The notes under the pieces were generated by a model, which was not told the origin of the DNA, did not search any database, and was given only the letters and a program-made list of their open reading frames with translations. A DNA stretch of 64,000 nucleotides, taken from assembly GCA_016712595.1 (NCBI GenBank), contig JADJQT010000001.1, positions 1,485,501 to 1,549,500 of the forward strand, given 5' to 3'. The stretch is from Rhodospirillales bacterium (GTDB taxonomy: Bacteria > Pseudomonadota > Alphaproteobacteria > Rhodospirillales > Defluviicoccaceae). A program made the position numbers and the translations under genes. Of this stretch, positions 1-7,918 are shown piece after piece; the first letter of the stretch is position 1; the number at the start of each line of letters is the position of its first letter.

Positions 1-2
1 GA

Positions 3-788
3 ATCCTCAAGCACGGCGTGGCGTGCGTGACGGCGGCCCAGCCGCCCGACGCGGCGGCGACGATCAGCGCGCGCGCCGCGCGTGTCGGGACACGCTTGTT
101 CATCGAGGGAGTGGACTGGCGGATCGAGCAGAGCGGCGCGGATTCGTTCGTTTACAGCGATGCCGATGCGACGATCGTGCTGCCGGCACCAACGCTAATC
201 GGTGCTCACCAGCGGCGCAACGCCGGGCTGGCGGTCGCGTGCGCCCGCCGGCTGCCCGGCCTGAGTATCGGCGCCGAGGCGCTGGCCCGTGGCGTTCGGC
301 GGGCACAGTGGCCGGCTCGGCTGCAGCGCCTCGAGGCGGGGCGCTTGCGTCGCATCCTGCCCGACGATTGGGAGTTATGGCTCGACGGCGGACACAATCC
401 GGGCGCGGCGCAGGTGCTCGCCCAACACCTCGAAGGCTGGAGCGACCGTCCGCTTTTCGTCATCTATGGCATGCTGCGCAGCAAACACGCCGCGGGCTTT
501 CTCGCGCCCCTTGCCCGCAGGATCACGCGCCTCGCCGCCGTTGCCATTCCAGGCGAATCCGCCAGCCTGACGGCTGAGGAAGCCGCGGAACTCGCCATTG
601 GGCAGGGATGCGTCGCGGTCGTTGCGGCAAGCGTCGCCGATGCCTTGCGCACGTTGTCCGTTGGTTATCTGACCGATGGCCATGCCGGACCGGCACGCGT
701 GCTGATCTGCGGGTCTCTTTATCTCGCCGGAGCGGTGCTCAGCGAAAACAACCATCCGGCAGCCTCAGCCCAAGTAATCCTGGGCTGA
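3..788 (+). CDS. folC: Bifunctional folylpolyglutamate/dihydrofolate synthase, C-terminal part (truncated by window edge)
   Basis: FolC adds glutamate to dihydropteroate and to folates in the cytoplasm. The frame is open back to base 3, so the gene enters from outside the window; the GTG at 18 is probably internal. The visible part carries the Mur-ligase-type C-terminal domain, with LDGGHNPGAA near residues 125-135 and the following YGMLRSK stretch, both typical of FolC. It ends 62 bp before the oppositely oriented trxA. The N-terminal ATP-binding half is not visible. The family call is firm from the HNPGA motif and the order of conserved blocks. Confidence 0.87.
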   Translation: MLKHGVACVTAAQPPDAAATISARAARVGTRLFIEGVDWRIEQSGADSFVYSDADATIVLPAPTLIGAHQRRNAGLAVACARRLPGLSIGAEALARGVRRAQWPARLQRLEAGRLRRILPDDWELWLDGGHNPGAAQVLAQHLEGWSDRPLFVIYGMLRSKHAAGFLAPLARRITRLAAVAIPGESASLTAEEAAELAIGQGCVAVVAASVADALRTLSVGYLTDGHAGPARVLICGSLYLAGAVLSENNHPAASAQVILG

Positions 789-850
789 AAGGCGTCCGTT
801 TCGCGCCTCGTTTTCTGTCCAAACGGGGCAAACGGCGAGCGCGCGGATGG

Positions 851-1168
851 CTAGAGAACCGACTCGACCCACTCGAACAGCTTACCCTTGGCCAACGCGC
901 CGATGCGCGTCGCCGCAACCTGGCCATCCTTGAACAAGATCAAGGTCGGGATGCCGCGTACGCCATACTTCGATGGTGTCATCGGGTTTTCGTCGATGTT
1001 CAGCTTGGCGACCGTCACCCGCTCGCCAAGTTCACTGTCAAGTGCCTCCAGCGAAGGGGCGATCTGCTTACACGGTCCGCACCATTCTGCCCAAAAATCG
1101 ACGAGCACCGGCTTGTCCGCCTTGAGCACGTCGGTGTTGAACGAATCGTCGGTGATAGTTTTCGGCAT
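851..1168 (-). CDS. trxA: Thioredoxin
   Basis: This is a 105-residue cytoplasmic disulfide reductase of normal thioredoxin length. The active site WCGPCK lies near residues 29-34, and the conserved cis-proline segment GIPT near residue 73 is present. The ATG at 1168 is preceded by GAGGT with 6 bases of spacing, which supports this start. The gene converges with folC. In many alphaproteobacteria trxA and folC lie close together in one direction, so the convergent order suggests a local inversion. Thioredoxin reductase is not in the window. Confidence 0.96.
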   Translation of the reverse strand: MPKTITDDSFNTDVLKADKPVLVDFWAEWCGPCKQIAPSLEALDSELGERVTVAKLNIDENPMTPSKYGVRGIPTLILFKDGQVAATRIGALAKGKLFEWVESVL

Positions 1169-1375
1169 GAAATGACCTCAAAAGAGCACGAACATCTTCG
1201 GGCTGTTGAGCACAAGGAGCGATGCGCCGCAATACGATTGCCCGCGAATGTATGGACCCGCTCCCTGTGGGTCAAGGTGTCGAGGACCCGGACATCGCCG
1301 GGCGCTGCACCTCGCCGGGGCGGTTCGATCCCGAAACGATTCGCGGCGCGTGGTCAGCCGTTGGCCATCAGAGCT

Positions 1376-1990
1376 TCACGGCAGCGGCACCGGCATGTCG
1401 TCGAGCGTCCGGAAGATCGCAGCTTCGATACGCGTATGGTTTTGTTTCCCCCCGCTTAGGGTCTCCTTGCCGCTCGCGCGCCAGAGGAGTCGGCCGGTAT
1501 GGGCATCGAGGAAGATGATTGTGAACCGCTCCTGCGGGCTGCGATAGACTTCCATGTCGTCGTAGGCCTCCATCTGCGAGCCTGCGACGCCTTCTGTCGC
1601 CTCGATCGCTGGACCCTCGAAGGCCCAACCCGAAGCGGAGGTATTGCGGTCGATGTAGGCATCGCTGAAGGCGACGGCGAAGTCCGCCGGCTGGCCAAGC
1701 TCGAATCCCTTTTGCGCCAGATCGTCGTTGATGGCCTGCTCGATGACGTAACGGGTGTCCTCATCCATCGTCGGATCGTATCCGAGGCGCAGGCGGACCA
1801 TTTCCTGCGCACTCACCCATCGGTAGCGGTCGTAGCGCGCGTGGGCGACGGCGGGGTCCGGCGCGTCCATTTCGTCGGTCGTCTCAACGGCGATCGCCGC
1901 TTCCTGCGGTGTCAGCTTCTGAGACTTCTCGCAGGCGACGAGGCCGCCGAGCACGACCGCAGCGAGGAGTATTGAGGCCGGTCCTCGCAT
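1376..1990 (-). CDS. DUF4136-type lipoprotein
   Basis: The 204-residue protein begins with a lipoprotein signal, a short basic start, a hydrophobic stretch and the lipobox LVAC, so it should be lipidated at Cys20 and anchored in the envelope. The ATG at 1990 is chosen because GGAGGG lies 9 bases upstream and the signal peptide starts there; an earlier in-frame start at 2044 would bury the signal. The body resembles DUF4136 in its RYRWVSA start, the central helix with DDLAQKGFE and a late strand FLDAHTGRLLWRASG. Function is unknown. It is divergent from yggT. Confidence 0.75.
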   Translation of the reverse strand: MRGPASILLAAVVLGGLVACEKSQKLTPQEAAIAVETTDEMDAPDPAVAHARYDRYRWVSAQEMVRLRLGYDPTMDEDTRYVIEQAINDDLAQKGFELGQPADFAVAFSDAYIDRNTSASGWAFEGPAIEATEGVAGSQMEAYDDMEVYRSPQERFTIIFLDAHTGRLLWRASGKETLSGGKQNHTRIEAAIFRTLDDMPVPLP

Positions 1991-2241
1991 GCACTTCCAC
2001 CCTCCGTGCCGTCCTTCACCCATGCCGACGTCCGCCCATGCCAAGTTCGAGTCGACCGAAGGTTAGCGCATGCGGTTGAACGAGCCAGCAAGAATCGCCC
2101 GCGCGATCGTCCGGGGACGAGGCAGGGCGGGGCACGGCCACAGGATGGCGAGGCGTGCCCGCGCGGTGAAAGGCCGGCTTGCACGCGTGAGTGGCTGCCG
2201 CTAGGGTTGCGCGCGCATCGCTACCACGCAACGGATTTATC

Positions 2242-2544
2242 ATGGACGTCGTTATCGGCCCCTTGTTCTGGCTGCTCAGTACGGTCATCAACATCTACAT
2301 CTGGATACTGATCGCCAGTGCCATCCTGAGCTGGCTGGTCGCGTTCAACGTGGTCAATACGCGCAATCGCTTCGTCTACATGCTGGGCGACTTTCTGCAT
2401 CGGGTGACCGAACCGGCTCTGCGGCCAATTCGCCGCGTTCTGCCCACGCTTGGCGGCGTCGATCTTTCGCCGATGGTGCTCATCTTGCTGCTGCTCTTCG
2501 TGCAGCAGGTCTTGGCACGGCTCTATGTCGCGAGCGCCTACTGA
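2242..2544 (+). CDS. yggT: YggT family integral membrane protein
   Basis: This 100-residue protein has two hydrophobic segments (about residues 5-30 and 70-95) flanking a short basic loop with the PALRPIRRVLP motif of the YggT family. Such proteins sit in the inner membrane and have been linked to osmotic or ion tolerance and to membrane organisation near the divisome; the exact role is unsettled. The ATG at 2242 matches the family start (MDVVIGPLF). A DUF167 (YggU) gene follows, which is the usual yggT-yggU pairing, and then folD. Confidence 0.85.
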   Translation: MDVVIGPLFWLLSTVINIYIWILIASAILSWLVAFNVVNTRNRFVYMLGDFLHRVTEPALRPIRRVLPTLGGVDLSPMVLILLLLFVQQVLARLYVASAY

Positions 2545-2603
2545 CGGCCGCGCCTCGCTCCTCCGGCCCGTCCCACCTGCCATTTACCCTCGCCGCCGAT
2601 GGC

Positions 2604-2921
2604 GTGCGGGTCTATCTCCGGGTGACGCCGCGGGCGCGGCGCGCGGGGATCGATGGCCTGAAGGACGATCCGGATGGCGTGCGGTTCAAGGTTGCCGTCA
2701 CCGCCGCCGCCGAGGATGGCAAGGCCAATGCCGCCGTTCTTGCCTTGCTGGCGCGGGAATGGCATCTGGCGAAGTCCGACCTTGCGATCATCGCCGGTGC
2801 CGGCAGTCGCAATAAGACCATCCGCATCGCTGGCGAGGGGCCAGACGTGTTGGCGGCGCTTATCCATTGGAGTACGGCGCGGGGTTTGCTAGGGGGCCTG
2901 CAAGACAAACGGGACGGGTAG
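2604..2921 (+). CDS. DUF167 (YggU family) protein
   Basis: This is a small cytoplasmic protein of the DUF167/UPF0235 family. The VRVYLRVTPRARRAG start and the central DGKANAAVLALLA block are diagnostic. Its function is unknown. GTG at 2604 is the first standard start, but the frame is open upstream and codes for PFTLAADG, which resembles the normal N-terminus of the family. The true start may therefore be a rare non-ATG codon near 2541 that overlaps the yggT stop. The gene is followed within 12 bases by folD, so yggT, this gene and folD probably form one transcript. Confidence 0.8.
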   Translation: MRVYLRVTPRARRAGIDGLKDDPDGVRFKVAVTAAAEDGKANAAVLALLAREWHLAKSDLAIIAGAGSRNKTIRIAGEGPDVLAALIHWSTARGLLGGLQDKRDG

Positions 2922-2932
2922 GAGCGGGACGG

Positions 2933-3823
2933 ATGGCACGGGCCGAAATTATCGACGGCAAGGCGGCGGCGGCGGACCTGCGTCGCGATATCCATGACGA
3001 GGTCATGCGCCTGCGCCGTTCCGAAAGGCTCACGCCGGGCCTCGCCGTGGTTCTCGTCGGCGACGATCCGGCAAGTCAGATCTACGTGCGCACCAAAGCA
3101 CGGCACACGGAAGAGGCGGGGATGAAATCATTCGTCCACCGCCTGCCGGCGGATATCCGCGAGGAGCACCTGCTGACCTTGGTGCACGGCTTGAACCAGG
3201 ACCACCGCGTCCATGGCATCCTGGTACAGCTGCCGCTGCCGCCGCAGATCGATGCGGCGGCGGTCATTGAGGCGATCAGCCCGGATAAGGATGTCGACGG
3301 CTTTCACGTGATCAATGCCGGGCGGCTGACGACCGGTAGCCGCGCCGCCATGGTGCCGTGCACACCGTCGGGTTGTCTGCGGCTGATCAGGAGCCACTGT
3401 GCTGCTCTGGCCGGTCGCGAGGCGGTCGTCATCGGCCGTTCGAACATCGTCGGCAAACCGATGGGCATGTTGCTGCTGGCGGAGGATTGCACGGTGACGA
3501 TCGCGCATTCGCGCAGCGAAGACCTCGCCCTTCGCTGCCGGACCGCCGATATCGTTGTCGCCGCGGTCGGCCGGAGGGAGATGGTGCGTGGAGACTGGAT
3601 CAAGCCGGGGGCCATTGTCATCGACGTCGGCATCAACCGGATCGAGGGCGAGGGCGGCAAGACCCGGCTCGTCGGTGACGTTGCCTTTGCGGAGGCGGCC
3701 GAGGTCGCGGGCGCGATAACTCCGGTTCCCGGCGGCGTCGGTCCAATGACGGTAGCGTGTCTGCTGCGCAACACTTTGGTCGCGGCGTGCCGGTCACGCG
3801 ACCTTGACGAGCCCGATCTCTGA
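2933..3823 (+). CDS. folD: Methylenetetrahydrofolate dehydrogenase / cyclohydrolase
   Basis: FolD interconverts 5,10-methylene-, methenyl- and 10-formyl-tetrahydrofolate in the cytoplasm using NADP. The 296-residue length is typical. The sequence shows YVRTKARHTEEAGM with the catalytic lysine region, QLPLP near residue 100, VDGFH, the Rossmann segment IGRSNIVGKPMG and the C-terminal TPVPGGVGPMT signature. ATG at 2933 is preceded by a GGAGCGGG Shine-Dalgarno-like sequence. A perfect 10-bp inverted repeat begins at the base after its stop codon and probably ends the transcript. Confidence 0.96.
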   Translation: MARAEIIDGKAAAADLRRDIHDEVMRLRRSERLTPGLAVVLVGDDPASQIYVRTKARHTEEAGMKSFVHRLPADIREEHLLTLVHGLNQDHRVHGILVQLPLPPQIDAAAVIEAISPDKDVDGFHVINAGRLTTGSRAAMVPCTPSGCLRLIRSHCAALAGREAVVIGRSNIVGKPMGMLLLAEDCTVTIAHSRSEDLALRCRTADIVVAAVGRREMVRGDWIKPGAIVIDVGINRIEGEGGKTRLVGDVAFAEAAEVAGAITPVPGGVGPMTVACLLRNTLVAACRSRDLDEPDL

Positions 3824-3848
3824 TTTCCGCATGCTAGACATGCGGAAA
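3824..3848 (+). terminator. Perfect inverted repeat after folD
   Basis: TTTCCGCATG (3824-3833) and CATGCGGAAA (3839-3848) form a perfect 10-bp stem with a 5-base loop right after the folD stop. There is no run of T after it, so it could be a weak terminator or an RNA-stabilising hairpin. Confidence 0.55.
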
Positions 3849-3900
3849 TAGCTTGTTGCGGCTGCGTCTCATGCCCATAAAATTCCTGTGGCTTTATTTT

Positions 3901-3919
3901 GATAATGATATTCATTAGC
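3901..3919 (+). promoter_or_regulatory. Fur box upstream of feoA
   Basis: GATAATGATATTCATTAGC matches the 19-bp Fur consensus at 17 of 19 positions. A -10-like TAAAAT lies at 3878-3883 and the first feoA begins at 3979. A Fur repressor bound here would silence the ferrous iron uptake genes when iron is plentiful. Confidence 0.8.
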
Positions 3920-3978
3920 GTGGATGGTCATCTGTTGGATGGCCGCCGAACGCGAATGCAGGGCGAAGGGTGGAGTGA

Positions 3979-4239
3979 ATGGACGCGTGCGGTATCAACG
4001 TTGCGACGTTCCCGTTGATCCTGGCCGCTGAGGGCGAGCGTGTACGTATCGTCGCGCTTGGCGAGGGCAGGGGGCTGAATCGAAAGCTCGCCGACCTCGG
4101 GTTGACCGTCGGCTACGAGGTTGTGATCGTCCGCAACGACGGGGCGGGTCCGATGGTGATTGCGCGCGACGATATGCGGCTCGCGCTGGGCGCCGGAATC
4201 GCCCATCGCGTACTGGTTTGTCGAACGATGGAGGGCTGA
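3979..4239 (+). CDS. feoA: FeoA family protein, first copy
   Basis: This is an 86-residue SH3-like protein of the FeoA family, which associates with the FeoB transporter on the cytoplasmic side. The pattern LGEGRGLNRKLADLGLTVG followed by a strand-rich second half with GPMVIARDD and LALG is typical. ATG at 3979 is preceded by GGAG. It is the first gene after the Fur box and is followed two bases later by a second FeoA gene. Two tandem FeoA proteins before one FeoB occur in some proteobacteria; the two copies differ in sequence and are not a recent duplication. Confidence 0.88.
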   Translation: MDACGINVATFPLILAAEGERVRIVALGEGRGLNRKLADLGLTVGYEVVIVRNDGAGPMVIARDDMRLALGAGIAHRVLVCRTMEG

Positions 4240-4241
4240 CG

Positions 4242-4475
4242 GTGAGCGTGGGGCTCGGTGACCTGACGGTAGGGGAACGGGGTAAAGTCGTGGGATTAGA
4301 GCGCGGCGATCGATCTTATCGCGAGAAGCTGTTGTCGATGGGACTGACACCCGGCACGGAATTTTCCATCGTGCGGCAAGCGCCACTGGGCGATCCGGTC
4401 GAAATCAACGTTCGCGGTTATGCCGTGAGTCTGCGCAAAGGCGAGGCTCAGCTTCTCCGCGTGGAAAGGCTCTAA
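4242..4475 (+). CDS. feoA: FeoA family protein, second copy
   Basis: This is the second FeoA-type SH3-like domain protein, 77 residues from the GTG at 4242. That start lies just after the first feoA stop and 7 bases after GGAGGG; a TTG at 4218 in the same frame would overlap the upstream gene and is less likely. SYREKLLSMGLTPGTEF and the basic ending RGYAVSLRKGEAQLL match the canonical FeoA of feoAB operons better than the first copy does. It probably modulates FeoB. feoB follows after two bases. Confidence 0.88.
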   Translation: MSVGLGDLTVGERGKVVGLERGDRSYREKLLSMGLTPGTEFSIVRQAPLGDPVEINVRGYAVSLRKGEAQLLRVERL

Positions 4476-4477
4476 GC

Positions 4478-6820
4478 ATGGCGTCCCATACGATCTGTCT
4501 CGTGGGCAACCCGAATTGTGGCAAGACGACCCTATTCAACGCGCTGACCGGTGCGCGCCAGCAGGTCGGCAACTGGCCGGGGGTGACCGTTGAACGCAAG
4601 ACCGGCACCTATCGCTTTGACGGACAAGACGTATGCGTCGTCGATCTTCCCGGCGTCTATTCCGTGGCGGTCACGTCGGTGGCCTCTCTCGACGAGCGTG
4701 TCGCCCGCGAATACGTGCTTTCGAATGAAGCGCAGGTCGTCGTCAATATCCTTGATGCCTCTAACCTCGAGCGCAATCTCTACCTGACGACGCAGCTGCT
4801 CGAAATGCGCGCGCCGATGGTGGTCGCGCTGAACATGCTCGACGTCGCCCGCGACCGTCGCATCACCATCGACGTCGACGCGCTGGCCAAATACCTCGGT
4901 TGCCCGGTGGTGCCGTTGGTCGCCAATCGCGGCGAAGGGCTTGATGTGCTGCGCAAGGAAATCCGGCGCTTGGCCGGCTCCCCCCATGGCGCCGGTGCTG
5001 AAATCCGCTATGGCGATGAGGTCGAGCAGGTCATCGAGGACCTTCTGCCGACGTTGAAAGACCTCAATCCGCAGCCGAATGCTCCCGATCTGCGATGGCT
5101 GGCCGTCAAGCTGCTCGAGGGCGACGAGGCGGCAAAATCGCTCGTTCCCCCGCAGGTCAGTGCCAAGGCGATGGATCTCGCCGAGGCGGTCTATCAACGC
5201 GTCGATGAAGATTGCGATATCCTCATCGCCGACAGCCGCTATGGGTTCGCCAATGCGGTGATCAAAACGGCGGTCCACCGCCAGGGCGTCATCAAGCGAA
5301 CGATGTCTGATCGCATCGACAAGGTGGTGATGCATCGCCTCGCCGGCATTCCGATCTTTCTCGTGGTGATGTACCTGCTGTTCTTTTTCACCATTAACGT
5401 CGGCAGCGCGTTTATCGATGTCTTCGAACAACTTACGGGCGTGATCTTCGTCAGCGGCGGCAGCGTTCTCCTCGAGAGCCTGGGAAGCCCGCAATGGTTG
5501 ACCGCGCTTGTCGCCGATGGAATCGGCGGCGGCATTCAGACCGTCGCAACGTTCATCCCGATCATTGCCTGCCTTTACCTGTTCCTTTCGTTCCTCGAAG
5601 ATTCGGGGTACATGGCGCGGGCCGCTTTCGTTATGGACAGGTTCATGCGGGCTGTCGGCCTGCCGGGAAAATCGTTCATCCCGCTCATCGTCGGTTTCGG
5701 GTGCAACGTGCCGGCGATCATGGCGACGCGCACGCTGGAGAACCGCCGCGATCGGGTGCTGACGGTGATGATGGCGCCCTTCATGTCTTGCGGCGCGCGT
5801 CTTCCGGTCTACGCGTTGTTCGCCGCCGCCATGTTTCCCACCGGCGGCCAAAATCTCGTGTTTGCCTTGTACATGATCGGCATCGGCTTCGCCGTGCTCA
5901 CCGGCGTCGTACTCAAGGGAACGCTGCTTCGCGGCGAGGCGTCCCCGTTTGTCATGGAGCTTCCGCCCTACCATCTGCCGACCCTCCGCTCGGTGTTGTG
6001 GCGGACGTGGGAGCGTCTGAAGGAGTTCACCTACCGCGCTGGCCGCGTCATCATCGCCGTCGTCGTCGTCCTCAGTTTTTTCAACAGCTTTGGGACCGAC
6101 GGGACGTTTGGCAATCAGGATACCGATAACTCGGTCCTTGCCGCGGCCGGTAAAGTGGTGACGCCGGTTCTGGCCCCGATGGGGATCAGCGAGGACAACT
6201 GGCCCGCCACCGTCGGCATGGTAACCGGCATTTTGGCCAAAGAGGTGGTCGTCGGGACGCTGAACTCGCTCTACGCGTCGCTTGCCGACGAAAAGCACGG
6301 AGGAATGGAAGGCGAGGCTGACGCTGGCTTCGATCTGTGGGGCGGCATTACCGCGGCATTCGCGACCATTCCAGAGAATCTCATCGGGCTTGCCGATAGC
6401 GTGATGGACCCGCTGGGCTTCAGCATCGTGCAGAGCCAGGACCTGGAATCAGCGGCGGAGGCGCAGGACGTGGACGTCGGGCTCTTCGGCGAGATGGCGA
6501 GCCGCTTCGACGGACGGATCGGTGCCTTCGCCTATCTGCTCGCGATCCTGCTCTATATGCCGTGCGCCGCCGCGCTGGCGGCCATCTGGCGGGAAACCGG
6601 GCCGGCCTGGGCCTTGTTCGCTGCGTCGTGGACGACAGGCCTCGGCTATGGTGCCGCCGTTCTCGCCTATCAGGCGGGCACGTTTGAGCGCGATCCTGTC
6701 CAAGCCGCGGGCTGGATCGCCGGCATCATCATTGTCTTCGCTGCGGCGCTGATGGTGTTCCGTATCGCCGGCGGGCGTGGTGTCGGCCGCATGGCCGCGA
6801 CCGCAGTGGCGGCGGAGTAA
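4478..6820 (+). CDS. feoB: Ferrous iron transporter FeoB
   Basis: FeoB is the inner-membrane permease for Fe(II). The 780-residue protein has an N-terminal G domain with the P-loop GNPNCGKTT (residues 8-16), DLPGVYS (G3) and the NMLD (G4) motif, then a helical spacer. Its membrane half contains the paired Gate motifs GFGCNVPAIMATR and the later ILAKEVVVGTLNSLY segment. Length and domain order are normal. It is cotranscribed with two feoA genes upstream and a feoC-like gene six bases downstream, under the Fur box at 3901. A GTG-to-GDP cycle on the G domain is thought to regulate transport. Confidence 0.97.
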   Translation: MASHTICLVGNPNCGKTTLFNALTGARQQVGNWPGVTVERKTGTYRFDGQDVCVVDLPGVYSVAVTSVASLDERVAREYVLSNEAQVVVNILDASNLERNLYLTTQLLEMRAPMVVALNMLDVARDRRITIDVDALAKYLGCPVVPLVANRGEGLDVLRKEIRRLAGSPHGAGAEIRYGDEVEQVIEDLLPTLKDLNPQPNAPDLRWLAVKLLEGDEAAKSLVPPQVSAKAMDLAEAVYQRVDEDCDILIADSRYGFANAVIKTAVHRQGVIKRTMSDRIDKVVMHRLAGIPIFLVVMYLLFFFTINVGSAFIDVFEQLTGVIFVSGGSVLLESLGSPQWLTALVADGIGGGIQTVATFIPIIACLYLFLSFLEDSGYMARAAFVMDRFMRAVGLPGKSFIPLIVGFGCNVPAIMATRTLENRRDRVLTVMMAPFMSCGARLPVYALFAAAMFPTGGQNLVFALYMIGIGFAVLTGVVLKGTLLRGEASPFVMELPPYHLPTLRSVLWRTWERLKEFTYRAGRVIIAVVVVLSFFNSFGTDGTFGNQDTDNSVLAAAGKVVTPVLAPMGISEDNWPATVGMVTGILAKEVVVGTLNSLYASLADEKHGGMEGEADAGFDLWGGITAAFATIPENLIGLADSVMDPLGFSIVQSQDLESAAEAQDVDVGLFGEMASRFDGRIGAFAYLLAILLYMPCAAALAAIWRETGPAWALFAASWTTGLGYGAAVLAYQAGTFERDPVQAAGWIAGIIIVFAAALMVFRIAGGRGVGRMAATAVAAE

Positions 6821-6825
6821 CGATC

Positions 6826-7068
6826 ATGATCCTTGCCGACGTTCGCGATTACATGCGCGATCGCCACCGGGCGCCGCTGTCGGACCTGGAATCCCGCTTC
6901 GAGATCGACGCCGCCGCGCTGCGCGACATGCTCGATCACTGGATCCGCAAGGGACGCATTCGCCGTATTGATTCCGGTAACGAAGGGTCGTGCAGTTCGT
7001 GCTGCGGCTGCGCCAAATCCGCTCCCGAAATCTACGAATGGATCGGAAGCGGCCCGGCAACGGGCTGA
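6826..7068 (+). CDS. feoC: FeoC-like winged-helix protein
   Basis: This 80-residue protein begins with a predicted winged-helix motif (ILADVRDYMRDRH, SDLESRFEID, LRDMLDHWIRKGRI) and ends with a cysteine cluster CSSCCGCAK near residues 56-64. That matches FeoC, a small partner of FeoB whose cysteines can bind an iron-sulfur cluster. It starts 6 bases after feoB, so it should be translated from the same message. It converges with the slipin gene. Confidence 0.85.
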   Translation: MILADVRDYMRDRHRAPLSDLESRFEIDAAALRDMLDHWIRKGRIRRIDSGNEGSCSSCCGCAKSAPEIYEWIGSGPATG

Positions 7069-7153
7069 CTGCAGCGGGCGGGCTGGCCGTGGGCTGGCTG
7101 AAGGCGTAATTGCCGATGGAAGGCGGCGGGCTCGGCGCGCCTTGCCCCAGGCG

Positions 7154-7918
7154 TCAGGTGTGCTCGCCTTTGGGTGTGAACGCCCGCAAAAGGTCAAGTG
7201 GCAGCGGGAAAACGATGAGCGTGCTGCGGTCAGCGCTCATGCCCTGCAAGGTGGTCAGGTAACGAAGCTGCAGGGCCTGGGGCTGTGTTGCCAGGATCTC
7301 GGCGGCCTGCATAAACCGCTGCGCCGCCTGCAGCTCACCTTCGGCGTCGATGATCTTCGCCCGCCGGCTGCGCTCCGCCTCCGCCTGCCGAGCGATGGCG
7401 CGGATCATGCTCTCGTCGAGATCGATCCGCTTGAGCTCGACATTGGAGACCTTGATTCCCCACGCGGCGGTCTGCTCGTCGAGAATCTGCTGGATATCGG
7501 TGTTGAGCTTCTCCCGCTCGGCCAGCATTTCGTCGAGCTCATGCTGGCCCAGCACCGAGCGCAAGGTCGTCTGGGCCAGCTGGCTGGTTGCCATCTCGTA
7601 GGTCTCAACCTCGATGACCGCCCGAGCCGCATCGAGAATGCGGTAGTAGACGACGGCGTTGACCCGCACCGAGACGTTGTCGCGGGAGATGACGTCCTGC
7701 TGGGGGACGTCGAGGACGCGGGTGCGCAGGTCGATCCGGACCATCTGCTGGATGACCGGCAGGATGATGATCAGGCCCGGTCCTTTGACTTTCCAGAAGC
7801 GGCCGAGCAGAAAGACGACCGCGCGTTCGTACTCGCGCATCACCCGCAAGGACATCGCAAGAACGCCGAGGAGCAGAATAGCGAGTGCAATCCACACTTG
7901 TCCGATCAGTAGGCTCAT
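7154..7918 (-). CDS. Slipin (SPFH/band 7 family) membrane protein
   Basis: This is a 254-residue stomatin/prohibitin-like protein. It has one N-terminal membrane segment (about residues 5-25), an SPFH domain starting at REYERAVVFLLGRF, and a C-terminal coiled coil rich in Ala, Glu and Arg (ARQAEAERSRRAKIIDAEGE). Slipins form oligomers in membrane microdomains, and bacterial slipins pair with NfeD proteases. The start at 7918 has GAGGAGA upstream and overlaps the stop of the nfeD gene in an ATGA, which shows translational coupling. Longer in-frame reading upstream only shadows nfeD. Confidence 0.92.
   Translation of the reverse strand: MSLLIGQVWIALAILLLGVLAMSLRVMREYERAVVFLLGRFWKVKGPGLIIILPVIQQMVRIDLRTRVLDVPQQDVISRDNVSVRVNAVVYYRILDAARAVIEVETYEMATSQLAQTTLRSVLGQHELDEMLAEREKLNTDIQQILDEQTAAWGIKVSNVELKRIDLDESMIRAIARQAEAERSRRAKIIDAEGELQAAQRFMQAAEILATQPQALQLRYLTTLQGMSADRSTLIVFPLPLDLLRAFTPKGEHT

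Noticed and set aside
1310..1345. tRNA T-arm-like GGTTCGATCCC
   Set aside because: The flanking stems do not pair and no acceptor or anticodon arm can be drawn.
4532..6298. Minus-strand frame of 588 codons over feoB
   Set aside because: It is a shadow of the transporter gene with His/Asp/Arg-rich composition.
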